64,000 bases of DNA, taken from NCBI GenBank assembly GCA_945901855.1, contig CAMDLT010000006.1:1-64000 (forward strand), written 5' to 3'. The translations under genes and the position numbers were made by a program. The notes beneath the pieces are model-generated. The model saw only the letters and a program-made list of their open reading frames with translations, had not been told where the DNA came from and ran no database searches. This DNA comes from Asaia bogorensis. GTDB lineage: Bacteria > Pseudomonadota > Alphaproteobacteria > CACIAM-22H2. Numbering within the stretch: the stretch's first letter is position 1; every line of letters starts with the position of its first letter. This document shows positions 28,640-37,430 of this stretch, piece after piece.

Positions 28640-29407
28640 TCAAACAAGTCCGCCGTCGACGATGAAATTCTGGCCCGTGCAGCCGTCGGAATCGTCGGCG
28701 GCCAGCCACAGCGCCAGGCGCGCGCAATGCTCGGGGCCCAGACGGAATTTCAGCGATTGCAGTTCGAGGAAGCGCGCATCTTCCTCGGGGTTGCGCCACA
28801 AGGCCGTCTGGCGTTCGGTGACGATGGCGCCGGGGACGAGGCAATTGACGCGGATCGCGTCGGGCCCAAGCTCGCGCGCGAGCGAGCGCGTCATGCCGTT
28901 GATCGCGGATTTCGACGTCGCGTAGCCGATAAAAATGTCGCGCGAGCGCATCCACGAAACCGAGCCCATATTGACGACGGCGCCGCCGCCCGCCGCGCGC
29001 ATGATCGGCGCCACCGCCTGGATCGCAAAAAACTGGTGCTTGAGATTGACGGCCAGGCACTGGTCCCAATAGTCGGGCGAAACGTCGCCGATCTTGTGGC
29101 GGTCGTCGCGCGCGGCGTTGTTGACCAGCACGCGCAACGGTCCTACCGCCGCCGCCGCCGCCGCGATCGCCGCCCGGTAGGCGGTCGTGTCCGTCACGTC
29201 GCAGCGCTGGTAGAAGGGCTTGGGATGGCCGTCGCCCGCGATTTTCTCGACCAGCGCCTGCGCTTGCGCATCGGCCACGTCGACGAACGCGACCTGCGCG
29301 CCTTGCGCCGCGAAATGCGAGACGAACGAAGCCCCAATGCCCGAGCCGCCGCCCGACACAAAAACGGCGCGACCCTTGAGACTGGGATAGCTCGCATAGG
29401 CGGACAT
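28640..29407 (-). CDS. SDR-family sugar dehydrogenase (predicted)
   Basis: Short-chain dehydrogenase of 255 aa with SGGGSGIGASFVSHFAAQG, NNAARDD, the catalytic Ser in MGSVSW and Tyr-x3-Lys in YATSKSAI, and a typical C-terminal CTGQNFIVDGGLV. The Asp after beta-2 (FVDVAD) favours NAD. Its position beside an aldose epimerase, a lactonase-like hydrolase, an aldonate dehydratase and a keto-deoxy-sugar-acid aldolase suggests it oxidises an aldose to its lactone. This is inferred from context; other SDR substrates are possible. Confidence 0.88.
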   Translation of the reverse strand: MSAYASYPSLKGRAVFVSGGGSGIGASFVSHFAAQGAQVAFVDVADAQAQALVEKIAGDGHPKPFYQRCDVTDTTAYRAAIAAAAAAVGPLRVLVNNAARDDRHKIGDVSPDYWDQCLAVNLKHQFFAIQAVAPIMRAAGGGAVVNMGSVSWMRSRDIFIGYATSKSAINGMTRSLARELGPDAIRVNCLVPGAIVTERQTALWRNPEEDARFLELQSLKFRLGPEHCARLALWLAADDSDGCTGQNFIVDGGLV

Positions 29408-29432
29408 GCGGTTTCTTTCGAATATGGCTATT

Positions 29433-29454
29433 CTCGATCCCGGTCGAAATCGAG
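29433..29454. promoter_or_regulatory. Inverted repeat between divergent sugar-pathway genes
   Basis: CTCGAT (29433-29438) and ATCGAG (29449-29454) form a 6-bp inverted repeat with a 10-bp spacer in the 65-bp gap between the divergent SDR and epimerase genes. The spacing suits a dimeric regulator covering both promoters. No regulator gene is adjacent. This is a candidate operator only. Confidence 0.3.
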
Positions 29455-29472
29455 TCGCACTGGAAACGGATC

Positions 29473-30420
29473 GTGCCGCAAACCTCGTCCGCCGTCATCT
29501 CTCCCATCTTGCGACTGCGCGAAGGCGGCGTCGTTCTCGATATAGCCCCGGAAATCGGCGGGGCGATCGCAAGATTCTCGGTCGAATTGCCGGGCGCACC
29601 CCATGCGGTCGAGCCGCTGCGCCGCATGCCGGACGCGGCGCTGGCCGCGCGCGACGTGCGCCAAGCGGCATCTTTTGCCATGCTGCCCTATTCGAACCGC
29701 ATGCGCGAGTGCACGCTCCATTTTGCTGGCAAGCGCCACAGGCTGGCGCCCAATTTCGGCAGCCATCCGCATTCCATCCACGGTCTTGGCTGGCAGCGCG
29801 CGTGGGACATCGAAGAGCAGACGGCGGCAAGCGCGACATTGCGTCTTGTCCATAGCGGCCAGGGCAACGAAGCGGCCGAGTGGCCGTTTGCCTTCGTTGC
29901 CCGCCAGATTTTTGCGGCAACGCCAACAGGGTTTGCGCAAACCCTGGAAATCGAGAATACGGGCGACCGCGACATGCCTGCCGGTTTTGGCGTGCATCCG
30001 TATTTCCAACGCGCCGCCGGAACGCGCGTGCAGGCGCAAACTGCGGGCGTCTGGCGCAACGACGAAGCGATGATGCCGATCTCGTTCGATCCGCTCCCGC
30101 CGATCTGGAATCTTGCCGAAGGCAAGCTTACGGCGGCGCTCTCGGTCGACAATTGTTTTGCCGGCTGGGACGGGCATGCGCGCTTGGAATGGCCCGAATG
30201 GGATTTGGCGCTGGCGATGCACGCCGATCCGGTGTTCGGCCATCTGGTGGTCTATGTGCCGCCGGGCAAGCCGTTTTTCTGCGTCGAGCCGGCCTCCAAC
30301 CGCAACGACGGCATCAATATGTTGGCCAAGGGGCGCAGCGACACGGGCGTTGCCGTGCTGGCGCCGGGCGAACGTCTGCGCGGCCAAGTGCGCTTCGAAT
30401 TTTCGCGGCTGGCAGCATGA
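29473..30420 (+). CDS. Aldose 1-epimerase (mutarotase) family protein
   Basis: Interconverts alpha and beta anomers of free sugars; 315 aa from a GTG start. The galactose-mutarotase fold shows SIHGLGWQRAW (first His), GFGVHPYFQR (catalytic His) and FCVEPASN (catalytic Glu), so it should be active. In sugar-oxidation operons such enzymes supply the anomer used by the dehydrogenase. Its stop overlaps the amidohydrolase start by 4 bp (ATGA) and it is divergent from the SDR. Confidence 0.9.
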   Translation: MPQTSSAVISPILRLREGGVVLDIAPEIGGAIARFSVELPGAPHAVEPLRRMPDAALAARDVRQAASFAMLPYSNRMRECTLHFAGKRHRLAPNFGSHPHSIHGLGWQRAWDIEEQTAASATLRLVHSGQGNEAAEWPFAFVARQIFAATPTGFAQTLEIENTGDRDMPAGFGVHPYFQRAAGTRVQAQTAGVWRNDEAMMPISFDPLPPIWNLAEGKLTAALSVDNCFAGWDGHARLEWPEWDLALAMHADPVFGHLVVYVPPGKPFFCVEPASNRNDGINMLAKGRSDTGVAVLAPGERLRGQVRFEFSRLAA

Positions 30421-31214
30421 AACTCGATTTCGGGCGCGTGTTCGACGCGCATCTGCATATCGTCGATCCGCATTTTCCGCTCGTCGAAAACGACGGGTTT
30501 CTGCCGGCTGCATTCGTCGCCGCCGACTATCTTGCGGCAGCCCAACCGCTTGGCGTTGTCGGCGGCGCGATCGTGTCGGGTTCCTTCCAGGCCTTCGACC
30601 AGAACTATTTGGTGGCGGCCTTGGCGGCGCTGGGTCCGTCGTTTGTCGGCGTCACGCAGTTGCCCGCGTCGACGCTGGACCATGAAATCCTGGCGCTCGA
30701 TCGTGCGGGCGTGCGCGCGGTGCGTTTCAACCGGCATCGCGGCGGTTCGGAAGGGTTCGAGGCGATCGCCAGTTTCGCTGCGCGCCTGCATGCGCTGTGC
30801 GGCTGGCATGTCGAGCTTTACGCCGATCTGGCGGCCTTGCGCCCCAGCGAAATCGATTTGCTGGCGGATCTGCCGCAGCTGGTCGTCGATCATTTGGGGT
30901 TGAGCGAGGGCGGCCTTGTGCGTCTGGTCGATCTGGCAAAGGCCGGCACGAAGGTGAAGGCGACGGGCTTCGGGCGCGTTTTTGTCGATCCCGAAATGGC
31001 GATGGAACGCGTCGCGGCCGCCAACCCGGCGGCGCTGATGTTCGGCACGGACATGCCCTCGACGCGCGCGCGTCGGCCATTCGAGGCCGCCGACATGGCC
31101 TTGGTGGCTGGCGTCTTGGGCCCCGAGCTGGCGCGAATGGCGTTTTTCGACAATGCGGTCGCGCTCTATCGGCCGTCGCTTGTGCCGCCAGCGTTGGGCG
31201 GTTCCCAAGCCTAG
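30417..31214 (+). CDS. Amidohydrolase_2 family TIM-barrel hydrolase, probable sugar lactonase
   Basis: A 265-aa metal-dependent hydrolase of the COG3618 type, which includes L-rhamnono- and L-fucono-lactonases and 2-pyrone-4,6-dicarboxylate lactonase. Seen are FDAHLHIVDPHFPL with the HxH pair, VRFNRHRG, VVDHLGL and the conserved Asp in FGTDMPSTR. Coupling to an aldose epimerase and proximity to an SDR, an aldonate dehydratase and an aldolase favour hydrolysis of an aldonolactone; the exact sugar is unknown. Confidence 0.85.
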   Translation: MKLDFGRVFDAHLHIVDPHFPLVENDGFLPAAFVAADYLAAAQPLGVVGGAIVSGSFQAFDQNYLVAALAALGPSFVGVTQLPASTLDHEILALDRAGVRAVRFNRHRGGSEGFEAIASFAARLHALCGWHVELYADLAALRPSEIDLLADLPQLVVDHLGLSEGGLVRLVDLAKAGTKVKATGFGRVFVDPEMAMERVAAANPAALMFGTDMPSTRARRPFEAADMALVAGVLGPELARMAFFDNAVALYRPSLVPPALGGSQA

Positions 31215-31243
31215 CTGCGTTTGGGCGCGGCCGCCGCAGCCCG

Positions 31244-33481
31244 CTATCGCGCGAATACGATCGCAGGGCCTTCGCGTGTGGCCGTGCACCCGTAAACGTG
31301 CAGTTCCGCCGTCGGTGCCCCGGACAAAATCAGTCGCGGACCGTCGAAGCGCAACGACAGCGTGGCTTCGCCCACCACCGGTTCTGTCGCAGGCATGCCG
31401 TAGGCGCGGATTTCCGCGATCGGATTTTTTCGGTCGATCTCGCCCGTGTGCGCGACCGCGCGCCCGAGCGCCAGCACGTGGCCCTCGCGCACATACACCG
31501 GCAGGCGGTCGAGCGGGATGTTCGCCAAGCGCAAGGCGCGCCCGCCGTCGATCCGCGCACCGGTCCAAAAATCGTACCAACCCCCTTCGGGCAGCCAGAC
31601 TTCGGCCGCATGGCCCGCTTTCAGTACCGGCGCCACAAGCAGCGACGGTCCGAACATGAACTGTTCTTCGAACGCGCGCGCCGCCCGGTCGCGCGGGAAG
31701 GCAAGCGCCATCGCGCGCATCACCGGCAGGCCCGTGCGCGTGGCGATCTCCACGCAGCCCCACAGATAGGGGAGCAAGCGATAGCGCAGATCGAGCCACG
31801 CGCGCGCATGGCGCGCCACCTCCGCCCCCAGGCTCCACGGCTCGCGAATGCCGATCCCGTGGAAACGGAAATGCGAGCAGAACACGCCCGCCGCGACCCA
31901 GCGCAGATAAAGCTCGGCGTCGGGCTGCTTGGAGCCGTAAAACCCGCCGACGTCGCTCGAATAGTACGGCACGCCCGACAGGCCGTAGGAGAGGCCGCCG
32001 CGTATCGACGCGGCCATGCCTTCCCAATCGGTCTGCGGATCGCCGCCCCATTGCACCGGAAAACGCTGCGCGCCGATCCAGCCGTCGCGGCCCCACACGC
32101 AGGCATTGTCGGCGCCTTTGGCGAGTGCGGTGGCCTCGAAAACCGCCTGGTTGTAGAGCCGCGGATAGACATTGTGCAGGCGTCGGCCCGTATCGCCGTT
32201 GTACGCCACGACGCGATCCTGCACCTGCTCGCCGAAATCGGTTTTCATCGTATCGACGCCAAGGGCCCACAGACGGTCGTGGCGCGCCTTCCACCAGGAC
32301 GTGGCCTCGGGATTGGTGAAGTCGAGAACGCCCGACGGCGGCAGCGGCGTGAGGACCGCGCCGAACGGCGAGGTGCCCGGTTTCACGTCCCAGTCGAAAA
32401 CATGCGGACTGCCGTCGGCTTCGCGCAAAAACAAGCCGCGTTTCTCGAGTTCCGCATATTCGCGATTGTGAATCGAGACCAGCGGATACTCCCAGCAGCA
32501 GACGCGAAAATCGAGCGCCTTGAGCTTGTCGATCGTCGCCTTGGGATCGGGATAGCGGGCGGGGTCGAAATCGAGCGTGGCGCGTGTTTCAACGACCATC
32601 CAGGCCCGCCCGTCGAAGGTGATGACGTCGGCCGGAAAGCCGCTGTCGCGGCATTCGCGCGCCGCGTCGAGAATTTCGGCTTCCGAGCGGTAATAGGCCC
32701 GGCTCAGCCACACGCCCAGCGACCAGAAGGGCGGCAATGCGGGCTTGCCCGTCAGTTCCGCGCAGCGCCCGATCACGAAGGCCGGATCCGGGCCGCAGAA
32801 CAAGAACAGGTCCAGGCGCTCGTCCTCGCACAGCAGCGCGTAGCTGCGGTGGGACCATTGCGGATAGCCAACTGCGTGGTGGACGTGGGCGGGCGTATTC
32901 ACGAGCGCCCCCCAGCAGCCGCCCGCCGCCTTCAGGCCCCACAAAAATGGCACCGACTTGTAGGAAAGTTCGGTGTTCACGCCGAGCGCGTCTTCGATGC
33001 GGTTGGTCACGAACTGGCCGCGCCGGTCGAGCGGCCCGAATTTTTCGCCAAGCCCGTAGACCGGTTCGCCGCTGTCGAGCGCGAAACTCGCAAGCCAGCC
33101 TTCGGGACCGCGCGCGAAGGCGGGCAGGCGCGTCCAGCCGCGAAAATGTTCGTCGGTCAGCGAGGTCAGCGGATCGTCGAGCCAGCCCTTGCGGCCCATG
33201 CGCACGCGCACGGGATCGCTTGCGATCTCGAGCCATTCGCTGTCGTCGCCCAAGCGAAAACAGCCGGGCGAAACTTCGGTACAGGCGGGCGATGCGAACC
33301 CGCCGGTTTCGACCAGCGCATAATCGGGCAGCGCCGTTTCGCCGAAGGTCAGCCGCCAGTCGCCGCCGCGTTTGGCGATCGCAAGCGGCCCGATCTCGGT
33401 CGCAAAAACGATCGCGTCTTGACGGTTTGCCGTCTGCGTCAGCGTCTGGGCGCGCGTATACTGGGTGAAATCGATTTGCAC
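31244..33481 (-). CDS. GH31 alpha-glycosidase, YicI-like (probable alpha-xylosidase)
   Basis: Retaining alpha-glycosidase of 745 aa. With the GTG start used here, the nucleophile is D415 in MKTDFGEQV and the acid/base is D481 in VQWGGD, one residue off the D416 and D482 of E. coli YicI alpha-xylosidase, and the VYGLGEKFGPLDRRG N-terminal motif also matches YicI. No signal peptide is seen, so it probably acts on imported alpha-xylosides or glucosides. GAGAG lies 6 bp before the GTG; an in-frame TTG 30 bp upstream lacks one. The downstream oxidative genes suggest a pentose product. Alpha-glucosidase activity remains possible. Confidence 0.9.
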   Translation of the reverse strand: MQIDFTQYTRAQTLTQTANRQDAIVFATEIGPLAIAKRGGDWRLTFGETALPDYALVETGGFASPACTEVSPGCFRLGDDSEWLEIASDPVRVRMGRKGWLDDPLTSLTDEHFRGWTRLPAFARGPEGWLASFALDSGEPVYGLGEKFGPLDRRGQFVTNRIEDALGVNTELSYKSVPFLWGLKAAGGCWGALVNTPAHVHHAVGYPQWSHRSYALLCEDERLDLFLFCGPDPAFVIGRCAELTGKPALPPFWSLGVWLSRAYYRSEAEILDAARECRDSGFPADVITFDGRAWMVVETRATLDFDPARYPDPKATIDKLKALDFRVCCWEYPLVSIHNREYAELEKRGLFLREADGSPHVFDWDVKPGTSPFGAVLTPLPPSGVLDFTNPEATSWWKARHDRLWALGVDTMKTDFGEQVQDRVVAYNGDTGRRLHNVYPRLYNQAVFEATALAKGADNACVWGRDGWIGAQRFPVQWGGDPQTDWEGMAASIRGGLSYGLSGVPYYSSDVGGFYGSKQPDAELYLRWVAAGVFCSHFRFHGIGIREPWSLGAEVARHARAWLDLRYRLLPYLWGCVEIATRTGLPVMRAMALAFPRDRAARAFEEQFMFGPSLLVAPVLKAGHAAEVWLPEGGWYDFWTGARIDGGRALRLANIPLDRLPVYVREGHVLALGRAVAHTGEIDRKNPIAEIRAYGMPATEPVVGEATLSLRFDGPRLILSGAPTAELHVYGCTATREGPAIVFAR

Positions 33482-33774
33482 GAAAACTCTCTCAGCTTTT
33501 GACGCCGTCAACCGTCAGGCCAGAGACGACGCATTCTCGAAGTGGCGCAATCGCGATGCACGCGGCGACAAATGGCAAGGCTCCCCGGCTTTTGTCAGGA
33601 CAACATCGGACACATGTGCCGAAGCTTCCCTCCCTGCGATGCGCCGGTGGACCCGGCACCTTGTCTGTCGTTCGTTTATAGAACGGGTTTGCGTGCTTGC
33701 AAATCGCCATTTTGGTTGGAACATGCGGCGGCAGGCCGCTACGATGGCGCAACGACAAAAGGGAGAGATCGCCT
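33482..33774. promoter_or_regulatory. Divergent intergenic region with inverted repeats
   Basis: This 293-bp gap separates the GH31 gene from the dehydratase gene and holds both promoters. Two short inverted repeats sit close together: CGTTC/GAACG (33669-33685, 7-bp spacer) and TTTGC/GCAAA (33688-33703, 6-bp spacer). They lie 70-105 bp before the dehydratase start and may bind a regulator. No gene is credible here. Confidence 0.35.
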
Positions 33775-35490
33775 TTGGGTTCCAGAACATTGCGCAGCGC
33801 GCGCTGGTACATGGCAAGCGATATGCGCGCGTTTGCCCATCGCCAACGCACGCAGCAAATGGGTTTTCGGCGCCAGGATTTCATGGGCAAGCCGGTTGTC
33901 GCCATCGTCAATACGTGGAGCGAGATGAGCCCGTGCCATATCCATCTGCGCGACCGCGCGCAGAAGGTGAAAGACGGCATCTGGCAGGCGGGCGGATTCC
34001 CGGTGGAACTGCCCGCTTTGTCGCTGGGCGAGGTCATCGTCAAGCCGACCACGATGATGTACCGCAATTTCCTGGCGATGGAGGTCGAGGAATTGCTGCG
34101 CTCGCACCCGATCGATGGGGCCGTTCTGCTGGGCGGCTGCGACAAAACCACGCCGGGCCTGCTCATGGGCGCGATCTCGATGGGGTTGCCCGCGATCTAC
34201 GTGCCCGCAGGCCCCATGTCGAACGGGCGCTGGCGCGGCCAAAAAGTGGGGGCGGGCACGCATACGCGCAAATTCTGGGACGAGTTGCGCGCCGGCAAAA
34301 TATCGCCCGAGGATTGGGTCGAACTCGAAAGCCGCATGACGCGCACGATCGGCACCTGCAACACGATGGGCACCGCCTCGACCATGACCGCGATCGCGGA
34401 GGCGATGGGCTTCACGCTGCCCGGCGCTTCGTCGATTCCGGCGTCGGATTCGGGCCATCCGCGCATGGCGCACGAGGCGGGGGAGCGCATCGTTGCGATG
34501 ATCGAGGAGGATCTGAAGCCCGCCGATTTTTTCACGCAAAAGTCCGTCGCCAACGGTCTTGCGACATTGATGGCGCTGGGCGGTTCGACGAACGCGGTCG
34601 TGCATGTGATCGCGATGGCGCGGCGGGCGGGCCTCGAACTGACGCTCGACGATTTCGACGCGGCCGGCCGCAAAACGCCCGTGCTGGCCAACGTGTTTCC
34701 GGCCGGCAACAATCTAATGGAAGATTTTTTCTTTGCCGGCGGCTTGCCCGCGTTGCTGGGCCGCCTCGAAGACCGGCTGCATCTCGATTGCCGCACGGTC
34801 AACGGCAAGACGCTGGGCGAAAACATCGCCGCCGCCAAAGTGTGGGACGACGACGTGATCCGCACGCTGGAAAATCCCGTCTCGACAGGGGCGCCCATCG
34901 CGGTGCTGCGCGGCAATTTGGCGCCCGACGGCGCAGTGATCAAAGCTTCGGCCGCCGACCCCAAATTGGCGCAACATCGCGGGCGCGCGGTCGTGTTCAA
35001 AAACCACGCCGACATGTCGGCGCGCATCGACGATCCGGCGCTGGCCGTGGACGCGTCGAATGTGCTGGTGCTGCAGGATGCGGGGCCCAAGGGCGGACCC
35101 GGCATGCCGGAATGGGGTGCTTTGCCGATTCCCAAAAAGCTTCTGGCGCAAGGGGTGCGCGACATGGTGCGCGTGTCCGATGCGCGTATGAGCGGCACGC
35201 ATTACGGCACGTGCGTGCTGCATGTGGCGCCCGAATCGCGTGTCGGCGGGCCGCTTGCGTTCGTGCGCGACGGCGATTTCGTCGCGCTCGATATCGCCAA
35301 GCGCACGCTGCATCTTGAAATCGACGATGCGGAGTTGATGCGTCGCAAGGCCGAATGGGTTCGCCCGCCGCCGCGCTATGCACGCAGCTATGGCGTGCTG
35401 CTCGAACGCCATATCGGCCAAGCCAACGACGGCGCCGATTTCGACTTCCTCGAACAAGGGGCGCCTGTGCCCGATCCGGAGATTTTCTGA
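33775..35490 (+). CDS. IlvD/Edd family dehydratase, probable pentonate (arabonate/xylonate) dehydratase
   Basis: Iron-sulfur dehydratase converting a sugar acid to a 2-keto-3-deoxy acid. Three cluster cysteines are visible at C54 (SPCHIH), C122 (GGCDKTTPG) and C195 (GTCNTMGTAST); their spacing of 68 and 73 residues equals that reported for the [2Fe-2S] L-arabinonate dehydratase. LGGSTNAVVH and SDARMSGTHYGTCVLH complete the site. The 571-aa length is normal. I choose a TTG start because GGGAGAG lies about 8 bp upstream and the reading begins at the conserved LRSARWY; an ATG at 33814 would be shorter. It sits one base from an aldolase gene, so it is unlikely to be the branched-chain enzyme IlvD. 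Confidence 0.88.
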   Translation: MGSRTLRSARWYMASDMRAFAHRQRTQQMGFRRQDFMGKPVVAIVNTWSEMSPCHIHLRDRAQKVKDGIWQAGGFPVELPALSLGEVIVKPTTMMYRNFLAMEVEELLRSHPIDGAVLLGGCDKTTPGLLMGAISMGLPAIYVPAGPMSNGRWRGQKVGAGTHTRKFWDELRAGKISPEDWVELESRMTRTIGTCNTMGTASTMTAIAEAMGFTLPGASSIPASDSGHPRMAHEAGERIVAMIEEDLKPADFFTQKSVANGLATLMALGGSTNAVVHVIAMARRAGLELTLDDFDAAGRKTPVLANVFPAGNNLMEDFFFAGGLPALLGRLEDRLHLDCRTVNGKTLGENIAAAKVWDDDVIRTLENPVSTGAPIAVLRGNLAPDGAVIKASAADPKLAQHRGRAVVFKNHADMSARIDDPALAVDASNVLVLQDAGPKGGPGMPEWGALPIPKKLLAQGVRDMVRVSDARMSGTHYGTCVLHVAPESRVGGPLAFVRDGDFVALDIAKRTLHLEIDDAELMRRKAEWVRPPPRYARSYGVLLERHIGQANDGADFDFLEQGAPVPDPEIF

Positions 35491-36290
35491 TGGATATGCC
35501 GAAAAACACCTTCAAGCGCGACCTGATGCGGGTACCCCCGATGGTCGGCACCTGGATCATGTCGGGCGGAACGGCGACGGCCGAAGCGTTGGGTTGCGTC
35601 GGCTTCGATTTTCTTGTCGTCGACATGGAGCATGTGCCGCTCGATTGGGAGCGCACCTACGCTTCGTTGCAGGCGATCGCGGGCACGGGGGCGGCCGCCG
35701 TCACGCGCGTTCCGTGGAACGACACGGTGACAGTCAAGCGCGCCCTGGATATCGGCGCGCAGACGCTGATGTTCCCGATGATCCAGACTGCCGAGGAAGC
35801 CACGCGCGCCGTTGCCGCCACACGCTATCCGCCCGACGGCATTCGCGGCATCGCGGCCGTACATCGCGGCTCGCGCTACGGCACGGTGCCGGGCTATCTC
35901 AAAAACGCGTCGGCCGAAATCTGCGTGATCTGCCAGATCGAAACGCCGTCGGCCGCCGCTCGCATCGCGGAGATCGCCGCCGTGCCCGGCGTGGACGCGC
36001 TGTTTGTGGGCCCCGGCGATTTGTCGGGCGCGATGGGGCATTTGGGCGATATCGCCCACCCGGCCGTGCAAGCGGCGCTGGCCGACTGCGCTGCCACAGC
36101 CAAGCGCTTGGGCATGCCGTGCGGCATCGTGGGGCCCAATCCCGATATGGTCGGCAAGTTCGTGGCGATGGGCTACAGCTATGTGGCCGTTGCCTCCGAC
36201 ATGGGCATGATGGTGGGGCGTGCAACCGAGTTCCTTGCCGCCCTGCGCGGCCAACCCGCGACGGCCGCCAAACCGACGGGGCCGTATTGA
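35490..36290 (+). CDS. HpcH/HpaI family aldolase, probable 2-keto-3-deoxy sugar-acid aldolase
   Basis: Class II metal-dependent aldolase of 266 aa that cleaves 2-keto-3-deoxy acids to pyruvate plus an aldehyde. Motifs are VDMEHVPLDW (catalytic His), FPMIQTAEEA, QIETPSA (Glu ligand) and FVGPGDLSGAMG (Asp ligand). The ATG overlaps the last base of the dehydratase stop (TGATG), so the pair is co-translated. With a pentonate substrate the products would be pyruvate and glycolaldehyde, with hexonates glyceraldehyde or lactaldehyde. Confidence 0.9.
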   Translation: MDMPKNTFKRDLMRVPPMVGTWIMSGGTATAEALGCVGFDFLVVDMEHVPLDWERTYASLQAIAGTGAAAVTRVPWNDTVTVKRALDIGAQTLMFPMIQTAEEATRAVAATRYPPDGIRGIAAVHRGSRYGTVPGYLKNASAEICVICQIETPSAAARIAEIAAVPGVDALFVGPGDLSGAMGHLGDIAHPAVQAALADCAATAKRLGMPCGIVGPNPDMVGKFVAMGYSYVAVASDMGMMVGRATEFLAALRGQPATAAKPTGPY

Positions 36291-36367
36291 GTTTCGCGCG
36301 GCATCGCTCGGTTCGCTGACCGCAAAATGTTTTCGGGGTTGCGGGTTCCTGCGATAGCTTGTTGCGC

Positions 36368-37090
36368 GTGAACGAAACTCCTCCTCCTCTTGGCACGCGC
36401 GGCGCTTTGCTGGCGGGCGCGCGTGCGGCGATACCGGCACCCGCGCTCGTGCTTGGCGCGTCCTATGTGGGGTTCGGATCGCTGGTCGGCGCCCACAGCC
36501 TGCCGCTCGAATTTGCGCTGTTCAGCACGCTGACCGCCTGGGCATTGCCGGGCCAAGTCGCGCTGGTCGAGCTTTATCTGGCGGGATCGGGATTGTTCGC
36601 GATCGCGCTAGCGGTCGGGCTTGCCAATATGCGCTTGGCGCCGATGACCGTGGCGATGATGCCGCTCGTTGCGGTTCCAGGCAGGCCCGCATGGCGGCTC
36701 TATGGGGCGGCGTTCTATGTCGCCGTCACCTGTTGGGCGATGACGATGGCGCACGGCCCTTCCTTGCATCGCCAGGACCGGCTGTCGTGGTTCGTGGGGG
36801 CCGCCCTTGCGATGTGGACGGCGTCGCTGGTCGGCACCGTGGTCGGCTACTATGCGGCCGCCCATTTGCCGGCACCGCTCACGCTCGCGCTGGTGTTCTT
36901 GAACCCGGTCTATTTCCTGTTGCTGTTTTTGCAGAGTGCCGGCGACCGCACGCGGCTGGTGGCGTTGCTTGCGGGCGGTGTTTTGTGCGTGCCGGCCCAG
37001 CTTTACTCGCCCGAATGGAGTTTGCTGGTGGCAGGCATTGCGGGCGGTACCCTTGCGGTCGCGCTGAAGCGCGTGGGGCGCACGCGATGA
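36368..37090 (+). CDS. azlC: AzlC family permease, large subunit
   Basis: Membrane protein of 240 aa, large partner of the AzlCD (YgaZH-type) two-component exporter for branched-chain or related amino acids. Hydrophobic spans and the conserved stretch FSTLTAWALPGQVALVELYLAGS and ANMRLAPMTVAMMPL fit AzlC. The start is uncertain: GTG at 36368 (MNETPPPLG) is chosen, but a TTG at 36359 is possible. It overlaps azlD by 4 bp. The substrate is inferred from the family. Confidence 0.88.
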   Translation: MNETPPPLGTRGALLAGARAAIPAPALVLGASYVGFGSLVGAHSLPLEFALFSTLTAWALPGQVALVELYLAGSGLFAIALAVGLANMRLAPMTVAMMPLVAVPGRPAWRLYGAAFYVAVTCWAMTMAHGPSLHRQDRLSWFVGAALAMWTASLVGTVVGYYAAAHLPAPLTLALVFLNPVYFLLLFLQSAGDRTRLVALLAGGVLCVPAQLYSPEWSLLVAGIAGGTLAVALKRVGRTR

Positions 37091-37422
37091 GCGGCGAGGG
37101 CGCGCTCTATGCGGCCGCGATCGTTGCGGCTGCCGCGACATATTTCTGGCGCGGCTTTGGCGTGGCGATCGGCGGCAGGCTGGACCCCAAGGGCCTGCTG
37201 TTCGAATGGTTTGCCTCCGTCGCCTACGCGATCTTGGCAGCGTTGGTGGTGCGCCTCGTCGTGTTTCCGTCGGGCGATTTGCGCGACATTTCGTTGTTCG
37301 TGCGCGTCGGCGCGTGTCTGGCTGCGCTGGCGGCCTACTATTTGGCGGGCCGCAGCTTGTTTGCGGGCTGCTTTGCGGCCGCGTGCATTGTCGCCGCCGC
37401 TGCCCTTGGCATGCTAGGATAG
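37087..37422 (+). CDS. azlD: AzlD family small membrane subunit
   Basis: A 111-aa protein with four likely transmembrane segments and the family pattern ATYFWRGFGVAIGGRLDPKGLLFEWFASVAYAILAALVVRL. It pairs with AzlC to form the exporter. The ATG overlaps the azlC stop (ATGA), which keeps the subunits in step. Confidence 0.88.
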   Translation: MSGEGALYAAAIVAAAATYFWRGFGVAIGGRLDPKGLLFEWFASVAYAILAALVVRLVVFPSGDLRDISLFVRVGACLAALAAYYLAGRSLFAGCFAAACIVAAAALGMLG

Positions 37423-37430
37423 CGTTTATC

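Noticed and set aside
30797-33502. 901-codon + strand frame opposite the GH31 gene
   Set aside because: The GH31 protein has both catalytic aspartates at the positions expected from YicI; the antisense product is low-complexity Arg/Ala/His.
33499-33681. 60-codon frame in the gap before the dehydratase
   Set aside because: No ribosome-binding site and low-information composition; the gap is better explained as divergent promoters.
36391-36412. Sequence resembling a sigma-54 promoter (TTGGCAC .. TTGC)
   Set aside because: The spacing between the two elements is about 5 bp too long and it lies inside azlC.
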